The notes beneath the pieces were generated by a model. That model saw only the letters and a list, made by a program, of their open reading frames with translations. It made no database searches and was not told the DNA's origin. DNA of 44,480 nt from Pirellulales bacterium (GTDB lineage Bacteria > Planctomycetota > Planctomycetia > Pirellulales > UBA1268). Positions 8,847 to 18,900 of the stretch are shown here, one piece after another; position 1 is the first letter of the stretch, and each line of letters starts with the position of its first letter. Made by a program: the position numbers and the translations under genes. The stretch is from contig JADHNY010000021.1 of assembly GCA_016779265.1 (NCBI GenBank), positions 1 through 44,480 of the forward strand, read 5' to 3'.

Positions 8847-11800
8847 AGGAACGACGCGACTTCGCTCGCGTTCGTCGTTTCGCGGCGGCCCGTGGCACAC
8901 GCGTGGCCGCGGGTTTCGCGACCGCCTCAACAAAGGCCGCGTCGATCGAGAGCCCAAACGCATCGAGGGCTTCACCGGTGTAGCTGCGGAGGAGGTCGGC
9001 ATTCTTCCGCCACCGCTGGGCGTGGATCACGATGTCTTCCGGTGGACCTTCGACCACAACACGGCCACCCCCTTCGCCCGCCTCTGGGCCCATGTCGATC
9101 ACCCAGTCGGCTGCAGCAATCACCTCGAGGTTGTGTTCCACCACGAGCACGGTGTTGCCCGCTTCGACCAGTCGCTCGAGAACGGCGAGCAGTTTCTCGA
9201 TGTCGGAGAAATGCAGGCCGGTGGTCGGCTCGTCGAGCACATACAAGGTGTTGCCTGTGCCTGGCTTGGCCAGTTCCCGTGAGAGCTTGACCCGCTGGGC
9301 TTCACCACCGGAGAGCTGCGGTGCGGGCTGGCCGAGTCGCACATATCCCAGCCCGACATCGACGAGCGTGTCGAGGATGCGAGCGATCTGGGGCGCGGTG
9401 GCAAAGAAGGCAGCGGCATCTGCCGCACTCATCTGCAGCACATCAGCAATCGACTTCCCATGCCAGGTGGCAGCGAGCGTCTCGGAGGAGTAACGACTTC
9501 CTTTGCAGGCCTCGCACTCCACCCAGACATCCGGCAGGAAGTGCATCTCGACCCGACGCTGGCCGAGGCCGTCGCAGAGTTCGCAGCGGCCACCGGCGAC
9601 GTTGAAGCTAAAGTCGCGCGGCGTGAGCCCTCGCTTACGAGCTTCTGGCACCTTGGCAAACAGCTGCCGAATCGGATCGAACACGCCGGTGTAGGTCGCA
9701 GGTGTGGAGCCGGGCGTGGCACCGATCGCCTGCTGGTCGACGAGGATCACCTTGTCGATGTTCTCGAGGCCACGGATCGCCTGATGGGCCCCGGGTTGCT
9801 CGCGGGCCGCATGCAGCCGTCGGGCGAGCGCTTTGTAGAGCACCTCCAGCACGAGCGAGGTTTTGCCCGAGCCGCTCGGTCCAGTCACGGCCGTCAGCAC
9901 GCCAAGAGGAAACGAGACATCCAGATCCCGCAGCGTGCGGTGACGGATCCCTTCCACCGAAAGCCAGCCGGCAGGGGAGCGGCGGGTGTGGTTCTTGGCA
10001 ACCATTGCCTTCTCATGGGCCCGCTTGGCCGCCAAAAACGGCCCGGTGATGCTCTGGCTGTCATGCACAAGCGCCGCAGGCGGCGCCTGGGCCACCACGC
10101 TGCCTCCCTCGCGGCCGCTGCCGGGGCCGAAGTCGATGCAGGTGTCGGCGGCGTTGACCACGTCGCGATCATGCTCGACCACCACCAGCGTATTGCCGAG
10201 GTCACGGAGCTTGCCCATCGCCCGGATCAGCCGATCGGTGTCGCGGGGATGGAGGCCGATCGTCGGCTCATCGAGCACATACAGCACGCCGGTGAGTCCG
10301 CTGCCAACCTGGGCTGCGAGCCGAATCCGCTGCAGCTCACCACCAGAGAGACTGCCGGCGGGACGAGCGAGATCGAGATAGTCGAGGCCCACGTCCACCA
10401 AGAACTCCACCCGGCTGCGGAGTTCTCGTAGCAGGTCATCAGCGATCGCCCGCTGCTGGTCGGGCAGGCTGATTGCCGCAAGCTCTTCAGCCAGCCGGCC
10501 CAACGGCATCCGACACCAGACGTCGAGCGTGCGATCGAAGAGGGTGACGGCAGTGGCGACCTCTTCGAGTCGACTACCTCCACATTCGGAACAGGGCACG
10601 CCACCCATCACCGCATCGACGCGACTGCGGAGTGCGACAACGAGGCGTGCGGCCTCTTCACATGCGGTTTCAAGCCCTCGGAACTGAAATGAGAATCCGA
10701 ACGACGGCACCTCGATCCAGGCCTCTCCCGTGCCTTCAAACAGCGGTCGCGTGGCGAGTCCGGAGAGTTCGGCAAAGGGCACATCGAGCGGGAGCCCCAG
10801 CCGCGAGGCCAGGGCTTCAAGCATCGCCGCTGCAACTGGGCTGTCGAGATCGGGCCAGAGGTCGAGGGCAGCTTCTCGCAAGCTCGCCTGCGGGTTGGCA
10901 ATCAATGCCTGATGTTCGATGCCGATCCGGGTGCCGAGGCCTTCGCAGGACGGACACCAGCCGAGTGGGCTGTTGAAGGAGAACTGCCTCGGCTCAAGCG
11001 GTCGAAAGCCGCGGCCACAGGAGGGGCAGGCGAGCCGGCGGCTGTGGACCGTCAGCGGCCAGTCGGGCTCTTCACGATCCTTGACCGCTTCCGCCACGAT
11101 CATCGTGCCACCACCTGCCTCAAACGCTGCCTCCACGCTCGAAGCCAGTCGACTGCGAGACTCCGGGGTGGCGGCCACGCGGTCGATCACGATTTCGATC
11201 CGTGACTTCTGCTTGCGGTCCAGCGTGGGCTTCTCATCGAGCTGCGTGGTCACGCCATCGATTCGCACCCGCACATAGCCAGCGGCGCGAAGCCCGGCGA
11301 AGAAACTCTCAGGCGTCTGGCCGACCTTGAGTTCCACCGGTGCCAGCAACAGCAGGCGAGCGGCAGGGGTGTCGGTGAGAATCCGCTCGACCACCGCATC
11401 GACACTCTGGGCAGCCGTGGGCACACCACACTCCGGACAGTGCATGCGGCCCAGCCTGGCGGCGAGCACCCGAAAGTAGTCATACATCTCGGTGAGCGTG
11501 CCGACGGTGCTCCGTGGAGTGCTGCCGGTGGATCGCTGCTCGATCGCGACCGCCGGTGAGAGGCCATCAATCCGCTCAAACACAGGCTTGGGAACCTGTC
11601 CGACAAACTGACGGGCATAGGGCGAGAGACTCTCGACATACCGTCGCTGCCCCTCGGCGTAGAGCGTGTCGAAGGCGAGCGAGGTTTTGCCGGAGCCACT
11701 CGGCCCACAGCAGACCGTCATTGCTCCCCGTGGAATATCGAGGTCGACAGCCTTGAGGTTGTGCTGGCTCGCTCCGCGGACCGCGATGGCAGGTGGGCCT

Positions 11801-14800
11801 GGATCGATCGAGGCCTTGGCGACTTCGGCGGTGAGCTTCTCCAGCGTGGCCGGCACGGGCTTGCGGTTGCTGCGTCGCTTTGGCGTGCCTGCAGCGGCCT
11901 CGGCATCGAGCATCGCCTTAAGGGCCTGGCCGGTGAGCGACTTGGAGGTGGCGGCGATTTTCTCCGGCACACCGCAGACCACCAGTTCGCCACCCCCCGC
12001 TCCACCCTCCGGGCCGAGGTCGATCACATGGTCGGCCCGCTTGACGACGTCGAGGTTGTGTTCGACCACGAGCACGGTGTTGCCCGCAGCGACGAGCCGC
12101 TCCAGCACGCCGATCAGCTGCTTGACGTCATGCATGTGCAGCCCGGTGGTGGGCTCGTCGAGGATGTAGAGCGTGCGGCCGGTGGACCGCTTGGCGAGTT
12201 CACGGGAGAGCTTGACCCGCTGGGCTTCGCCGCCGGAGAGCGTGGGGGAGGCCTGGCCAAGATGAAGGTAGTCGAGGCCGACATCGCAGAGCGTGCCAAG
12301 CTTCCGTTCAATGTCGTGGCAGCCGGAAAACAGCTCGAGGGCCTCGCCGATCTCCATGCCGAGCACCTCGGCAACGTCGCGGCCCTTCCAGCGGACCTCG
12401 AGGGTGTCTTTGGCAAATCGACTGCCGCCGCAGGCATCGCAGGTGACCCAGACATCGGCGAGGAAGTCCATGTCGAGTCGCACGGAGCCATGTCCTTCAC
12501 ATGACTCACAGCGGCCACCAGCGACGTTGAAGCTGAAACGGCCTGGCTTCCAGCCACGCTTCCTGGCTTCTGGAAGCATCGTGAACAGGTTGCGGATGTC
12601 GTCCCAGACCTTGACGTAGGTTGCCGGGTTGCTGCGGGGTGTGCGACCGATCGGCGACTGGTCGATGACGATCACCTTGTCGATATGCTCCACGCCCCAC
12701 AGGGCGTCGTAGTCACCAGGACTTGCCGTCTCGCTGCCGAGCGCCATCCGCATTGCTGGCTCAAGCACGTCGCCAACCAGCGAGCTCTTGCCACTGCCCG
12801 AGATGCCGGTCACGCAGACGAGTTTGCCCAGCGGGATGTCGACATCGATCGACTTGAGATTGTTGTGTCGCACACCCTCCAGTCGCAGCGTCTCGCCATT
12901 GCCTTCGCGTCGCGTGGTCGGCACCTCGATCCGTTCACGGCCGGAGAGGTAGTCGCCGGTAATACTGCGTGGGCTCTTGGCGATCGCCTCTGGCTTGCCG
13001 ACGGCGACCACCTCGCCGCCACGTTTGCCCGGGCCCGGACCGAAGTCGACAACCCAGTCAGCCGATCGGATCGTCTCTTCGTCATGCTCAACCACGACGA
13101 CGGTGTTGCCCTTGTCGCGAAGTTCGGCGAGGGCTCCCAGCAGGCGTGTGTTGTCACGGGGATGCAGGCCGATCGAAGGCTCGTCAAGCACATACAGCAC
13201 ACCGGAGAGGCCGGAGCCAATCTGGGCGGCAAGCCGGATCCGCTGACTCTCGCCACCAGAGAGCGTGGGGGCTTTGCGGTCGAGTGAGAGGTAGCCCAGG
13301 CCCACTTCGTCGAGAAAGGAGAGCCGGCTGGTGATCTCTTTGAGCAGCTCTTCGGCGATCACGGCCTGGGTGCCATCGAGCGTGAGCCCCGCGAAGAAGC
13401 TGCGGGCATCGGCAATCGGCAGCCCACAGACCTGATCGATGGAGAGTTCGACGCTGGCTGTTTTCTTTCTGCTGACTCTCTTCCCCTTGCTCACAGTGGG
13501 ATCGCCACCGAGCAGTGTGACGGCTCGGGACTGCGGCGAGAGTCGAGCACCCTCGCAGGCATGACAGGGCGTGACAGACATGTACTTTTCCAGCTGCCGC
13601 TTCTGGATGCCGCTCTTGGCATTCCGCCAGCGGGCGGCGAGCAGGGCCAGCAAGCCCTCAAACTTGGTCTTCACGCCCCGCTTGGCACCTCCCTTAAAGG
13701 TCAGGCGGATGTCCTGCATCCCAGTGCCCTCAAGCCAGATCTTCTTCTGGGCGGCAGTGAGATCCTGCCAGGGTGTCTCGATCATGTAGCCGTCGGGCAG
13801 TTTTTTCTTGGCCTCGGCATGGCGAGAGACACCGAGCATCAGCCGCCGCAGCCAGCGGGGCATCTCGCGATAGCGGCCCAGCAGCTTCATCGCTCCGTTG
13901 CGGATCGAGCGGGTCGGTTCGGTGACGAGCTTGGCCGGATCGATGCCGTAGATATCGCCAAGGCCATCGCAGACGCTGCAGGCACCTTGTGGGCTGTTGA
14001 AACTAAACAGCTGCGGCTCGGCGGCCGGGAAGCTGGTGCCACACTCGGTGCAGGAGAAACGGCTTGAGAGCACCAGGTCGCCGGCAGGATCGGAGAGGGG
14101 AAGCTCGCGTCCGCCACCCGGCTTGGGACGAGCAGGGGCATCGGCCGAGACCGCCACCAGTCCATCGCCGCTGCGGAGGGCCAGCTGAACGGCGTCGGCC
14201 AGCCGGCTCCGCGACTCCTCGCTCGGCACGAGTCGATCGACCACGACATCGATCGAATGCTTGATCTGCTTCTCCAGCGGCGGTGGGTCATCGACACGGA
14301 TGATGCGGCCGTCGACACGCGCCCGGGTGAAGCCTTGTCGCACAAGGTCGGCAAACAGATCGCGGTGCTCGCCCTTGGCCTCGCGGACCAGTGGGGCGAG
14401 CACCATCACATGCTCCCCTGACTTGCTCGCCAGGATCCGCTCCACGATCTGGTCACGTGGCTGAGCCTCGAGCACGGTCTGACATTCAGGGCAGTGGGCC
14501 GTGCCGACGCGGGCGTAGAGCACACGTAGGAAATCGTGGATCTCCGTCATCGTGGCCACGGTCGAGCGTGGGTTGTGGCCAGCTGACTTCTGGGCGATGG
14601 AGATCGATGGAGACAGGCCGGTCACGCTCTCTACGTCAGGCCTTGGAAGCTGACCGAGGAACTGCCGAGCAAACGTGGAGAGGCTCTCGACATACCGCCT
14701 TTGGCCTTCGGCGTAGAGCGTGTCGAAGGCAAGGCTCGACTTGCCGGAGCCGCTGACACCTGTCAGGCAGACCAGCCGTCCCCTCGGCAGGCCGACCGTA

Positions 14801-14856
14801 ACGTCGCGGAGATTGTGTTCGCGGGCACCGCGGACGACGATCGGTGGTACGTGCAT
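8845..14856 (-). CDS. uvrA: Tandem (double-length) excinuclease ABC subunit UvrA
   Basis: 2003 residues, about twice the usual UvrA length of 940-960, made of two complete UvrA units in one frame. UvrA is the damage-recognition ATPase of nucleotide excision repair and acts with UvrB. Four Walker A motifs are intact (lysines K39, K690, K1057, K1665), as are four LSGGE signatures and four Walker B motifs ([36 protein letters not shown]). Each unit keeps its paired CxxC zinc modules and a CPEC-containing UvrB-binding region. The start is set at ATG 14856 ([13 protein letters not shown]), because UvrA proteins begin at this point. The 57-residue upstream extension is unlike UvrA and would overlap the divergent gluconokinase gene. 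A lysine/arginine-rich tail closes the protein. Double UvrAs are known in planctomycetes. No LexA-like box was recognised upstream. Confidence 0.95.
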   Translation of the reverse strand: MHVPPIVVRGAREHNLRDVTVGLPRGRLVCLTGVSGSGKSSLAFDTLYAEGQRRYVESLSTFARQFLGQLPRPDVESVTGLSPSISIAQKSAGHNPRSTVATMTEIHDFLRVLYARVGTAHCPECQTVLEAQPRDQIVERILASKSGEHVMVLAPLVREAKGEHRDLFADLVRQGFTRARVDGRIIRVDDPPPLEKQIKHSIDVVVDRLVPSEESRSRLADAVQLALRSGDGLVAVSADAPARPKPGGGRELPLSDPAGDLVLSSRFSCTECGTSFPAAEPQLFSFNSPQGACSVCDGLGDIYGIDPAKLVTEPTRSIRNGAMKLLGRYREMPRWLRRLMLGVSRHAEAKKKLPDGYMIETPWQDLTAAQKKIWLEGTGMQDIRLTFKGGAKRGVKTKFEGLLALLAARWRNAKSGIQKRQLEKYMSVTPCHACEGARLSPQSRAVTLLGGDPTVSKGKRVSRKKTASVELSIDQVCGLPIADARSFFAGLTLDGTQAVIAEELLKEITSRLSFLDEVGLGYLSLDRKAPTLSGGESQRIRLAAQIGSGLSGVLYVLDEPSIGLHPRDNTRLLGALAELRDKGNTVVVVEHDEETIRSADWVVDFGPGPGKRGGEVVAVGKPEAIAKSPRSITGDYLSGRERIEVPTTRREGNGETLRLEGVRHNNLKSIDVDIPLGKLVCVTGISGSGKSSLVGDVLEPAMRMALGSETASPGDYDALWGVEHIDKVIVIDQSPIGRTPRSNPATYVKVWDDIRNLFTMLPEARKRGWKPGRFSFNVAGGRCESCEGHGSVRLDMDFLADVWVTCDACGGSRFAKDTLEVRWKGRDVAEVLGMEIGEALELFSGCHDIERKLGTLCDVGLDYLHLGQASPTLSGGEAQRVKLSRELAKRSTGRTLYILDEPTTGLHMHDVKQLIGVLERLVAAGNTVLVVEHNLDVVKRADHVIDLGPEGGAGGGELVVCGVPEKIAATSKSLTGQALKAMLDAEAAAGTPKRRSNRKPVPATLEKLTAEVAKASIDPGPPAIAVRGASQHNLKAVDLDIPRGAMTVCCGPSGSGKTSLAFDTLYAEGQRRYVESLSPYARQFVGQVPKPVFERIDGLSPAVAIEQRSTGSTPRSTVGTLTEMYDYFRVLAARLGRMHCPECGVPTAAQSVDAVVERILTDTPAARLLLLAPVELKVGQTPESFFAGLRAAGYVRVRIDGVTTQLDEKPTLDRKQKSRIEIVIDRVAATPESRSRLASSVEAAFEAGGGTMIVAEAVKDREEPDWPLTVHSRRLACPSCGRGFRPLEPRQFSFNSPLGWCPSCEGLGTRIGIEHQALIANPQASLREAALDLWPDLDSPVAAAMLEALASRLGLPLDVPFAELSGLATRPLFEGTGEAWIEVPSFGFSFQFRGLETACEEAARLVVALRSRVDAVMGGVPCSECGGSRLEEVATAVTLFDRTLDVWCRMPLGRLAEELAAISLPDQQRAIADDLLRELRSRVEFLVDVGLDYLDLARPAGSLSGGELQRIRLAAQVGSGLTGVLYVLDEPTIGLHPRDTDRLIRAMGKLRDLGNTLVVVEHDRDVVNAADTCIDFGPGSGREGGSVVAQAPPAALVHDSQSITGPFLAAKRAHEKAMVAKNHTRRSPAGWLSVEGIRHRTLRDLDVSFPLGVLTAVTGPSGSGKTSLVLEVLYKALARRLHAAREQPGAHQAIRGLENIDKVILVDQQAIGATPGSTPATYTGVFDPIRQLFAKVPEARKRGLTPRDFSFNVAGGRCELCDGLGQRRVEMHFLPDVWVECEACKGSRYSSETLAATWHGKSIADVLQMSAADAAAFFATAPQIARILDTLVDVGLGYVRLGQPAPQLSGGEAQRVKLSRELAKPGTGNTLYVLDEPTTGLHFSDIEKLLAVLERLVEAGNTVLVVEHNLEVIAAADWVIDMGPEAGEGGGRVVVEGPPEDIVIHAQRWRKNADLLRSYTGEALDAFGLSIDAAFVEAVAKPAATRVPRAAAKRRTRAKSRRS

Positions 14857-14897
14857 GGAAGGAGCTTGGAGCCTGAGGGGTCTGGAAGTCTGGCGGC

Positions 14898-14903
14898 ATT
14901 GTA
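14898..14903 (-). promoter_or_regulatory. Possible uvrA -10 box
   Basis: TACAAT on the minus strand, 42 bases upstream of the chosen uvrA start and inside the 97-bp divergent gap to gluconokinase. No good -35 match sits 17 bases upstream, so this is a weak candidate. Confidence 0.25.
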
Positions 14904-14953
14904 GGCTGTCATCCGCTTCTGCCTGAGCGAACCGTCTTTCCCAGTAGAATCTG

Positions 14954-15508
14954 ATGAACGCCACCCCCTCCGTCGCTCGCCTTGGACCGCTCTGCCTGGT
15001 GGTGATGGGGGTGTCAGCCTGCGGCAAGAGTGAAGTGGGACGGCGGCTGGCCCAACGGCTGCATGGTGTGTTTATCGATGGCGATGACCATCATCCCGAT
15101 GAGAACGTTTCCAAGATGGCAGCGGGAACGCCGCTCGCTGAGGAGGATCGCTGGCCTTGGCTCGATGCCTTGCAGGCGATCGTGCACGGGCACCTCGCGG
15201 ACGCTCCGGCGGACTGCCCGCTGGTGGTGGCCTGCTCTGCGCTCAAACAGATCTATCGCCAGCGGCTCTGTCGCGACCTGGCGTTGGGGCAGGTCCGGTT
15301 TGTGCACCTCGATAGCAGCTTTGACGCAGCACTCTCACGGATCGAGGGCCGTCGCGACCACTTCATGAAGGGCCGCCACATGCTCGAGGATCAGTTTGCC
15401 ACGCTCGAACCACTCACAGATGCCGAACGGGCGAGCGGGAGTTTTTCGGTCGATGCAAACGCCGGCATTGAGCAGGTGGTCGATGCCATCGTCGCAAAAC
15501 TGGCATGA
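14954..15508 (+). CDS. gntK: Gluconokinase (GntK/IdnK family)
   Basis: A 184-residue cytosolic P-loop kinase that phosphorylates D-gluconate to 6-phosphogluconate, feeding the pentose phosphate or Entner-Doudoroff route. The Walker A motif is GVSACGKSEVG (about residues 19-29). It is followed by the family motifs GDDHHP near residue 43, the KMAAGTPL/DRWPWL segment, ACSALK near 94, and the arginine-rich R-RRDHFMKG lid near 135. The length fits the family (about 170-180). There is no clear ribosome site before ATG 14954, but the short N-terminal lead is normal for GntK. It is divergent from uvrA. The alcohol dehydrogenase gene starts 94 bp downstream on the same strand, so the two may form a sugar-acid or polyol unit. 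No gluconate transporter or regulator is visible nearby. Confidence 0.9.
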   Translation: MNATPSVARLGPLCLVVMGVSACGKSEVGRRLAQRLHGVFIDGDDHHPDENVSKMAAGTPLAEEDRWPWLDALQAIVHGHLADAPADCPLVVACSALKQIYRQRLCRDLALGQVRFVHLDSSFDAALSRIEGRRDHFMKGRHMLEDQFATLEPLTDAERASGSFSVDANAGIEQVVDAIVAKLA

Positions 15509-15602
15509 CGCGGCCTGCTGCGAGGTCTGGTAGCGAGTGGTTTCTCGCCATCGTGGCTGGCTGCGATCGTCACGGGCGACTCTGCGTCGTATGCTCGCTG
15601 CC

Positions 15603-16661
15603 ATGAAAGCACTCCTTCTCTCTGAGCCTGGCGAGCTTGCCGCCGTTGAACGAGATATCCCGCAGCCCGCCGCAGGTGAGGTGCGGATTCGCGTCGCTGC
15701 CTGTGGTATCTGCGGCAGCGACGTCCATGGCTACACCGGCGAATCAGGCCGCCGGATTCCGCCACTGGTGATGGGACACGAAGCAGCCGGCACCATCGAT
15801 GCGGTGGGCGAGGGTGTTGAGGGGCTTGCGATCGGTGATCGTGTGGCCCTCGACTCAACCGTCTTCTGCGGGAACTGCGATCACTGCCGGGCCGGTCAGG
15901 AAAACCTCTGCACCGATCGCCAGGTGCTCGGTGTGTCGTGTGGACTCTACCGACGGCATGGCTGCTTCGCTGAGTATGCGGTGGTGCCGAGCCGTGGTGT
16001 CTATCCCATTCCGGACAGTCTCGACTTCGTCTCAGCTTCGCTGCTGGAGCCGCTGACGATCGCCCTGCATGCGGTCAACCTGGGACAGGCTGGAGCATCG
16101 ACACGGTCGGCGGTTGTGGTCGGCTGCGGCATGATCGGCCTCTCGGTGATCGCGGCCTTGCGGGCCCGAGGGGTGCCCCAGATTGCGGCGATCGACCTCG
16201 ATGAAGATCGGCTGGCGGCCGCCAGCAAGCATGGTGCCCACACCACGATCGTGGCGGGCGAAGAGGCCGGCCGCGCGGCAGCCGCCTGGGGCGTGCAGGT
16301 GTCGGACGCTGCGGAAGGAGATGTCGATGGTGCGGATCTCGTGATCGAGGCCGTCGGCAACACGCCTGCGGTGCAGACCGCGATCGCAGCGGCGACGCGA
16401 GGTGGCACGGTGGTGCTTGTGGGCAACATCTCCCCAACGATCGAACTCCCGCTGCAGGCAGTGGTGACGCGGCAGCTGCGGCTGCAGGGGTCGTGTTCTT
16501 CCGCCGGCTGTTACCCCGAGGCAATTCAGCTGGCCGCTGATGGCGTGGTTGATCTTGCGAGCTTTGTCAGTCGCGTGGCTCCGTTGGCGGAAGGTGCCGA
16601 CTGGTTCACACGACTCCGCAATCGGGAGCCAGGGCTCGTCAAGGTTGTCCTCAAGCCGTAA
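15603..16661 (+). CDS. Zinc-dependent medium-chain alcohol/polyol dehydrogenase
   Basis: 352 residues of the MDR superfamily, NAD(P)-dependent. The start at ATG 15603 (MKALLLSEPGE) is chosen because MDR proteins begin this way; the open frame extends 22 codons upstream without homology-like sequence. Catalytic zinc ligands are visible as CGICGSD (C37) and GHE (H59-E60). The structural zinc site is intact with C89, C92, C95 and C103. A Rossmann GCGMIG motif near residue 178 binds the cofactor. Sorbitol, threonine and galactitol-phosphate dehydrogenases share this architecture, so the substrate cannot be named. Its place after gluconokinase favours a sugar alcohol or sugar acid. It is followed by the tRNA-Ala gene. 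Confidence 0.85.
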   Translation: MKALLLSEPGELAAVERDIPQPAAGEVRIRVAACGICGSDVHGYTGESGRRIPPLVMGHEAAGTIDAVGEGVEGLAIGDRVALDSTVFCGNCDHCRAGQENLCTDRQVLGVSCGLYRRHGCFAEYAVVPSRGVYPIPDSLDFVSASLLEPLTIALHAVNLGQAGASTRSAVVVGCGMIGLSVIAALRARGVPQIAAIDLDEDRLAAASKHGAHTTIVAGEEAGRAAAAWGVQVSDAAEGDVDGADLVIEAVGNTPAVQTAIAAATRGGTVVLVGNISPTIELPLQAVVTRQLRLQGSCSSAGCYPEAIQLAADGVVDLASFVSRVAPLAEGADWFTRLRNREPGLVKVVLKP

Positions 16662-16725
16662 GGCAGCTGCAGACAGGCATGTCGTGGTGAGTAGAGCCCC
16701 GCTGGGCGAGGGCTTTCGCCTCTGC

Positions 16726-16754
16726 TGGACAGTCACTGGTGGGCGTCTTACGAT
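16726..16754 (+). promoter_or_regulatory. Housekeeping-type promoter of tRNA-Ala
   Basis: TGGACA (16726-16731, five of six matches to TTGACA), a 17-bp spacer, and TACGAT (16749-16754, four of six matches to TATAAT). It ends 14 bases before the mature tRNA 5' end, which fits a start point near 16761. Confidence 0.5.
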
Positions 16755-16768
16755 CGGAAGTCACTAGA

Positions 16769-16841
16769 GGGGCGGTAGCTCAACTGGGAGAGCGCGGCGT
16801 TCGCAATGCCGAGGTTGGGAGTTCGATCCTCCTCCGCTCCA
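16769..16841 (+). tRNA. tRNA-Ala, anticodon CGC
   Basis: A complete 73-base cloverleaf read by eye. The acceptor stem is GGGGCGG/CCGCTCC with one G-U pair, and the discriminator base is A16841. The D-arm is GCTC/GAGC. The anticodon stem is CGGCG/TGCCG with loop TTCGCAA, putting anticodon CGC at 16802-16804 (reads GCG, alanine). The variable loop is AGGTT and the T-arm GGGAG-TTCGATC-CTCCT. The 3' CCA is not encoded. The sigma factor gene starts 114 bp downstream on the same strand. Confidence 0.95.
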
Positions 16842-16955
16842 CTCCTCCAAATGGCCCATGTATCTTTCGTACAGGTATCCTCTAGAGAGTCACCCTCCGT
16901 ACAGCCTCTCTCATTCATGCAGGTGGCGGGTGGTGAGTCACATCGAGGTGTTGCC

Positions 16956-17729
16956 ATGGCGATGGCGGCGAGATCGATGGTGTCGGAATCGCTGGTAGGC
17001 ACGATACCGGTGGCCGGAGCACCTATGTCGCGGAAGAACAGGGCAGAGCCGGCTGCAGATGTCGCCAAGGCTGGGACGCGTGCCGCGGTCACTCAGCCGG
17101 CGGGTGCGACTTCATCAGCTGACGATCCCGATGTGCTGCTGATGCAACGGGTGGCCGAGGATGATGCTGCGGCGTTTGAGGCGTTGCTGCTGAAATGGCA
17201 AGACCGGCTCGTGACGCTTTTCTGGCATCAGACTGGTGATCATTCGACCGCAGAAGACCTGGCGCAAGAAGTGTTCCTGCGTGTGTTTCGCAGCCGTAAG
17301 CGGTATCAGCCCACCGCCCGCTTCTCAACCTGGCTCTACACGATTGCCAACAATGTGGCGAGTGACCTGCGGCAGCGGGCCTACCGTCGTCGCGAGCGTG
17401 GCGTGCCCAACGCCAGTTCGGCATCCCAGAGCATGGCAGGGCTCGATGCGCTCGCGATCGAAAAGAGCGGTCAGATGCCCGCCCGGGTCGCTGACCGCAA
17501 AGAACTGCTGGCGGTGGTGCAGCAGGCACTCGCCACGCTGGGCGACAACCAGCGGATGGCGGTGTTGCTGGCCAAGTTTGAGCACTGTTCGCAGGAAGAG
17601 ATTGCGACGGCAATGGGGCTCACTGTGCCGGCTGTGAAGTCGCTGCTGTTTCGTGCCCGCGACAATCTGCGAACAGCCCTGACACCCTATCTTGAGCAGC
17701 GGCCCGACTCCGAGGTGAGCCATGACTGA
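16956..17729 (+). CDS. ECF-type RNA polymerase sigma factor
   Basis: 257 residues. ATG 16956 is chosen: it has GAGGTG five bases upstream, while the longer open frame would begin inside the tRNA. After a disordered, Ala-rich lead of about 55 residues comes sigma region 2 (DVLLMQRVAEDDAAAFEALL, then AEDLAQEVFLRVF and FSTWLYTIANN). Region 4 follows with its helix-turn-helix (CSQEEIATAMGLTVPAVKSLLFRAR, described here in parts). There is no region 3, as expected for ECF factors. It overlaps the next gene by 8 bp, so the two are translationally coupled. CGTACAG occurs twice upstream (16868-16874 and 16898-16904, 30 bp apart). These could be regulatory, but I cannot match them to a known ECF promoter. 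Confidence 0.88.
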   Translation: MAMAARSMVSESLVGTIPVAGAPMSRKNRAEPAADVAKAGTRAAVTQPAGATSSADDPDVLLMQRVAEDDAAAFEALLLKWQDRLVTLFWHQTGDHSTAEDLAQEVFLRVFRSRKRYQPTARFSTWLYTIANNVASDLRQRAYRRRERGVPNASSASQSMAGLDALAIEKSGQMPARVADRKELLAVVQQALATLGDNQRMAVLLAKFEHCSQEEIATAMGLTVPAVKSLLFRARDNLRTALTPYLEQRPDSEVSHD

Positions 17730-18855
17730 CAAGCGTGATTCTGAGGCAATGCCAGACGGTGACGCCCCCGAAGAGATGCTCGGCGATGTCTGGGACGCGC
17801 TTGATGTCTTGCCATCGGCACGGTCCACACCGAACCTGGCATCCTCGACGATCGAGATGGCAGCGGTGTCGCTCGGTGCCCCGCAGGGAGCCACAGGCTC
17901 GGCGAAGGGGCCGGCAGGATCACCCCCAGCGGTGGATCACTGGAAGTGGCTGGCAGCCAGTGTGATTGTGGCAGCCTGTCTGACGGCAGGCTTTGTGACA
18001 GGATCGGCGAGTTCCAACCGCCGCTCTCCCCGCACGCCCGAACTCGCTGTGGTGATTCGGCATTTGGAAGCTCTCGAGGAGGCCGGGTCGGTGGGGTTCC
18101 TTGAGGCTTTTGCCAAAGGTGACTACACACCGCCGATGTTCAGCGGCCGCGATGGGCAGCGACGTGGTCGGCCGGAGAGCCCCGGGCCAGACGACTCTGC
18201 CGCGGACGGCGGTGAGGGCGATGCCTCCGTGAACGATGAGGGTGACCAGATCGAGCGACGTCTGGTGGCCGCCCCAGAACTCGATGCAGCCTTGGCAGAC
18301 TTTCATCAGGCGTTTGTTGAGGGGCTGCCGGTGCCGCTGGCTCCCGTGTCGGCTGAAGAGACCGGGGGTGAGCTGTTTGGTGATGCCATCAATGCTGTGC
18401 AGCAGTTTGAGATCAACCGTTTGGCCTACGGAGAACTCCCACCAACGCAGCGTGAAGCGCTGCTAACGCTTGCCGAAACGCTCGCTGACCCACAGCGCAG
18501 CGATCTTGTGGAGGCGGCACGGCTCTGGCATGCGTGGGTCGCGTTTGCAGATCCGGTTGAGCGAGCCGGGCTCGTTGAACTGCCCGGGGATGAGCGGCTG
18601 GAATGGCTCGATCGGCGGATGCGGCAGTGGCGGCGTTTCAGGCCGGGTGAGAGCGGCCGCGGAGACGCAGGGCGGCCTGAGGGACCGCCTCCTGGCCAAC
18701 AAGGTGGACCACCGCGTCCACCCGGAGTGCGTGGTGGAGGTGGTGGGCTCGGTCCAGGAGGGCCTCCGCGACGTGGGCCGGACTCCGGTGGCTGGCCTCG
18801 TGAAGAAGAACTCCGCCGGGGCAGAGGGGTGGGACTGCCAAAAGCCCCTGAATGA
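17722..18855 (+). CDS. Single-pass membrane protein, candidate anti-sigma factor
   Basis: 377 residues, starting at ATG 17722 inside the sigma gene's last codons. The N-terminal 70 residues are acidic and probably cytoplasmic. One hydrophobic segment (about residues 74-96, WLAASVIVAACLTAGFVTG) should cross the membrane. The outer part includes an acidic linker and a helical region (about 180-300). The C-terminal 70 residues are dominated by Gly, Pro and Arg (GGPPRPPG, RGGGGGLGPGG). No zinc-binding anti-sigma motif (HxxxCxxC) is present. The anti-sigma role is inferred only from the coupling to the ECF gene and the topology. Its end converges with the 18901 gene. Confidence 0.7.
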   Translation: MTDKRDSEAMPDGDAPEEMLGDVWDALDVLPSARSTPNLASSTIEMAAVSLGAPQGATGSAKGPAGSPPAVDHWKWLAASVIVAACLTAGFVTGSASSNRRSPRTPELAVVIRHLEALEEAGSVGFLEAFAKGDYTPPMFSGRDGQRRGRPESPGPDDSAADGGEGDASVNDEGDQIERRLVAAPELDAALADFHQAFVEGLPVPLAPVSAEETGGELFGDAINAVQQFEINRLAYGELPPTQREALLTLAETLADPQRSDLVEAARLWHAWVAFADPVERAGLVELPGDERLEWLDRRMRQWRRFRPGESGRGDAGRPEGPPPGQQGGPPRPPGVRGGGGGLGPGGPPRRGPDSGGWPREEELRRGRGVGLPKAPE

Positions 18856-18900
18856 ACGGAGGGCTGCACCCGCTGTCGACAGGCTTGTAGAAAACGCTGG

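Noticed and set aside
14857-15027. 57-residue N-terminal extension of UvrA
   Set aside because: It overlaps the divergent gluconokinase gene and has no UvrA-like sequence; family members start at the [13 protein letters not shown]-type motif.
16806-16955. Longer N-terminus for the sigma factor
   Set aside because: It would start inside the tRNA gene, and the ATG at 16956 has a well-spaced ribosome site.
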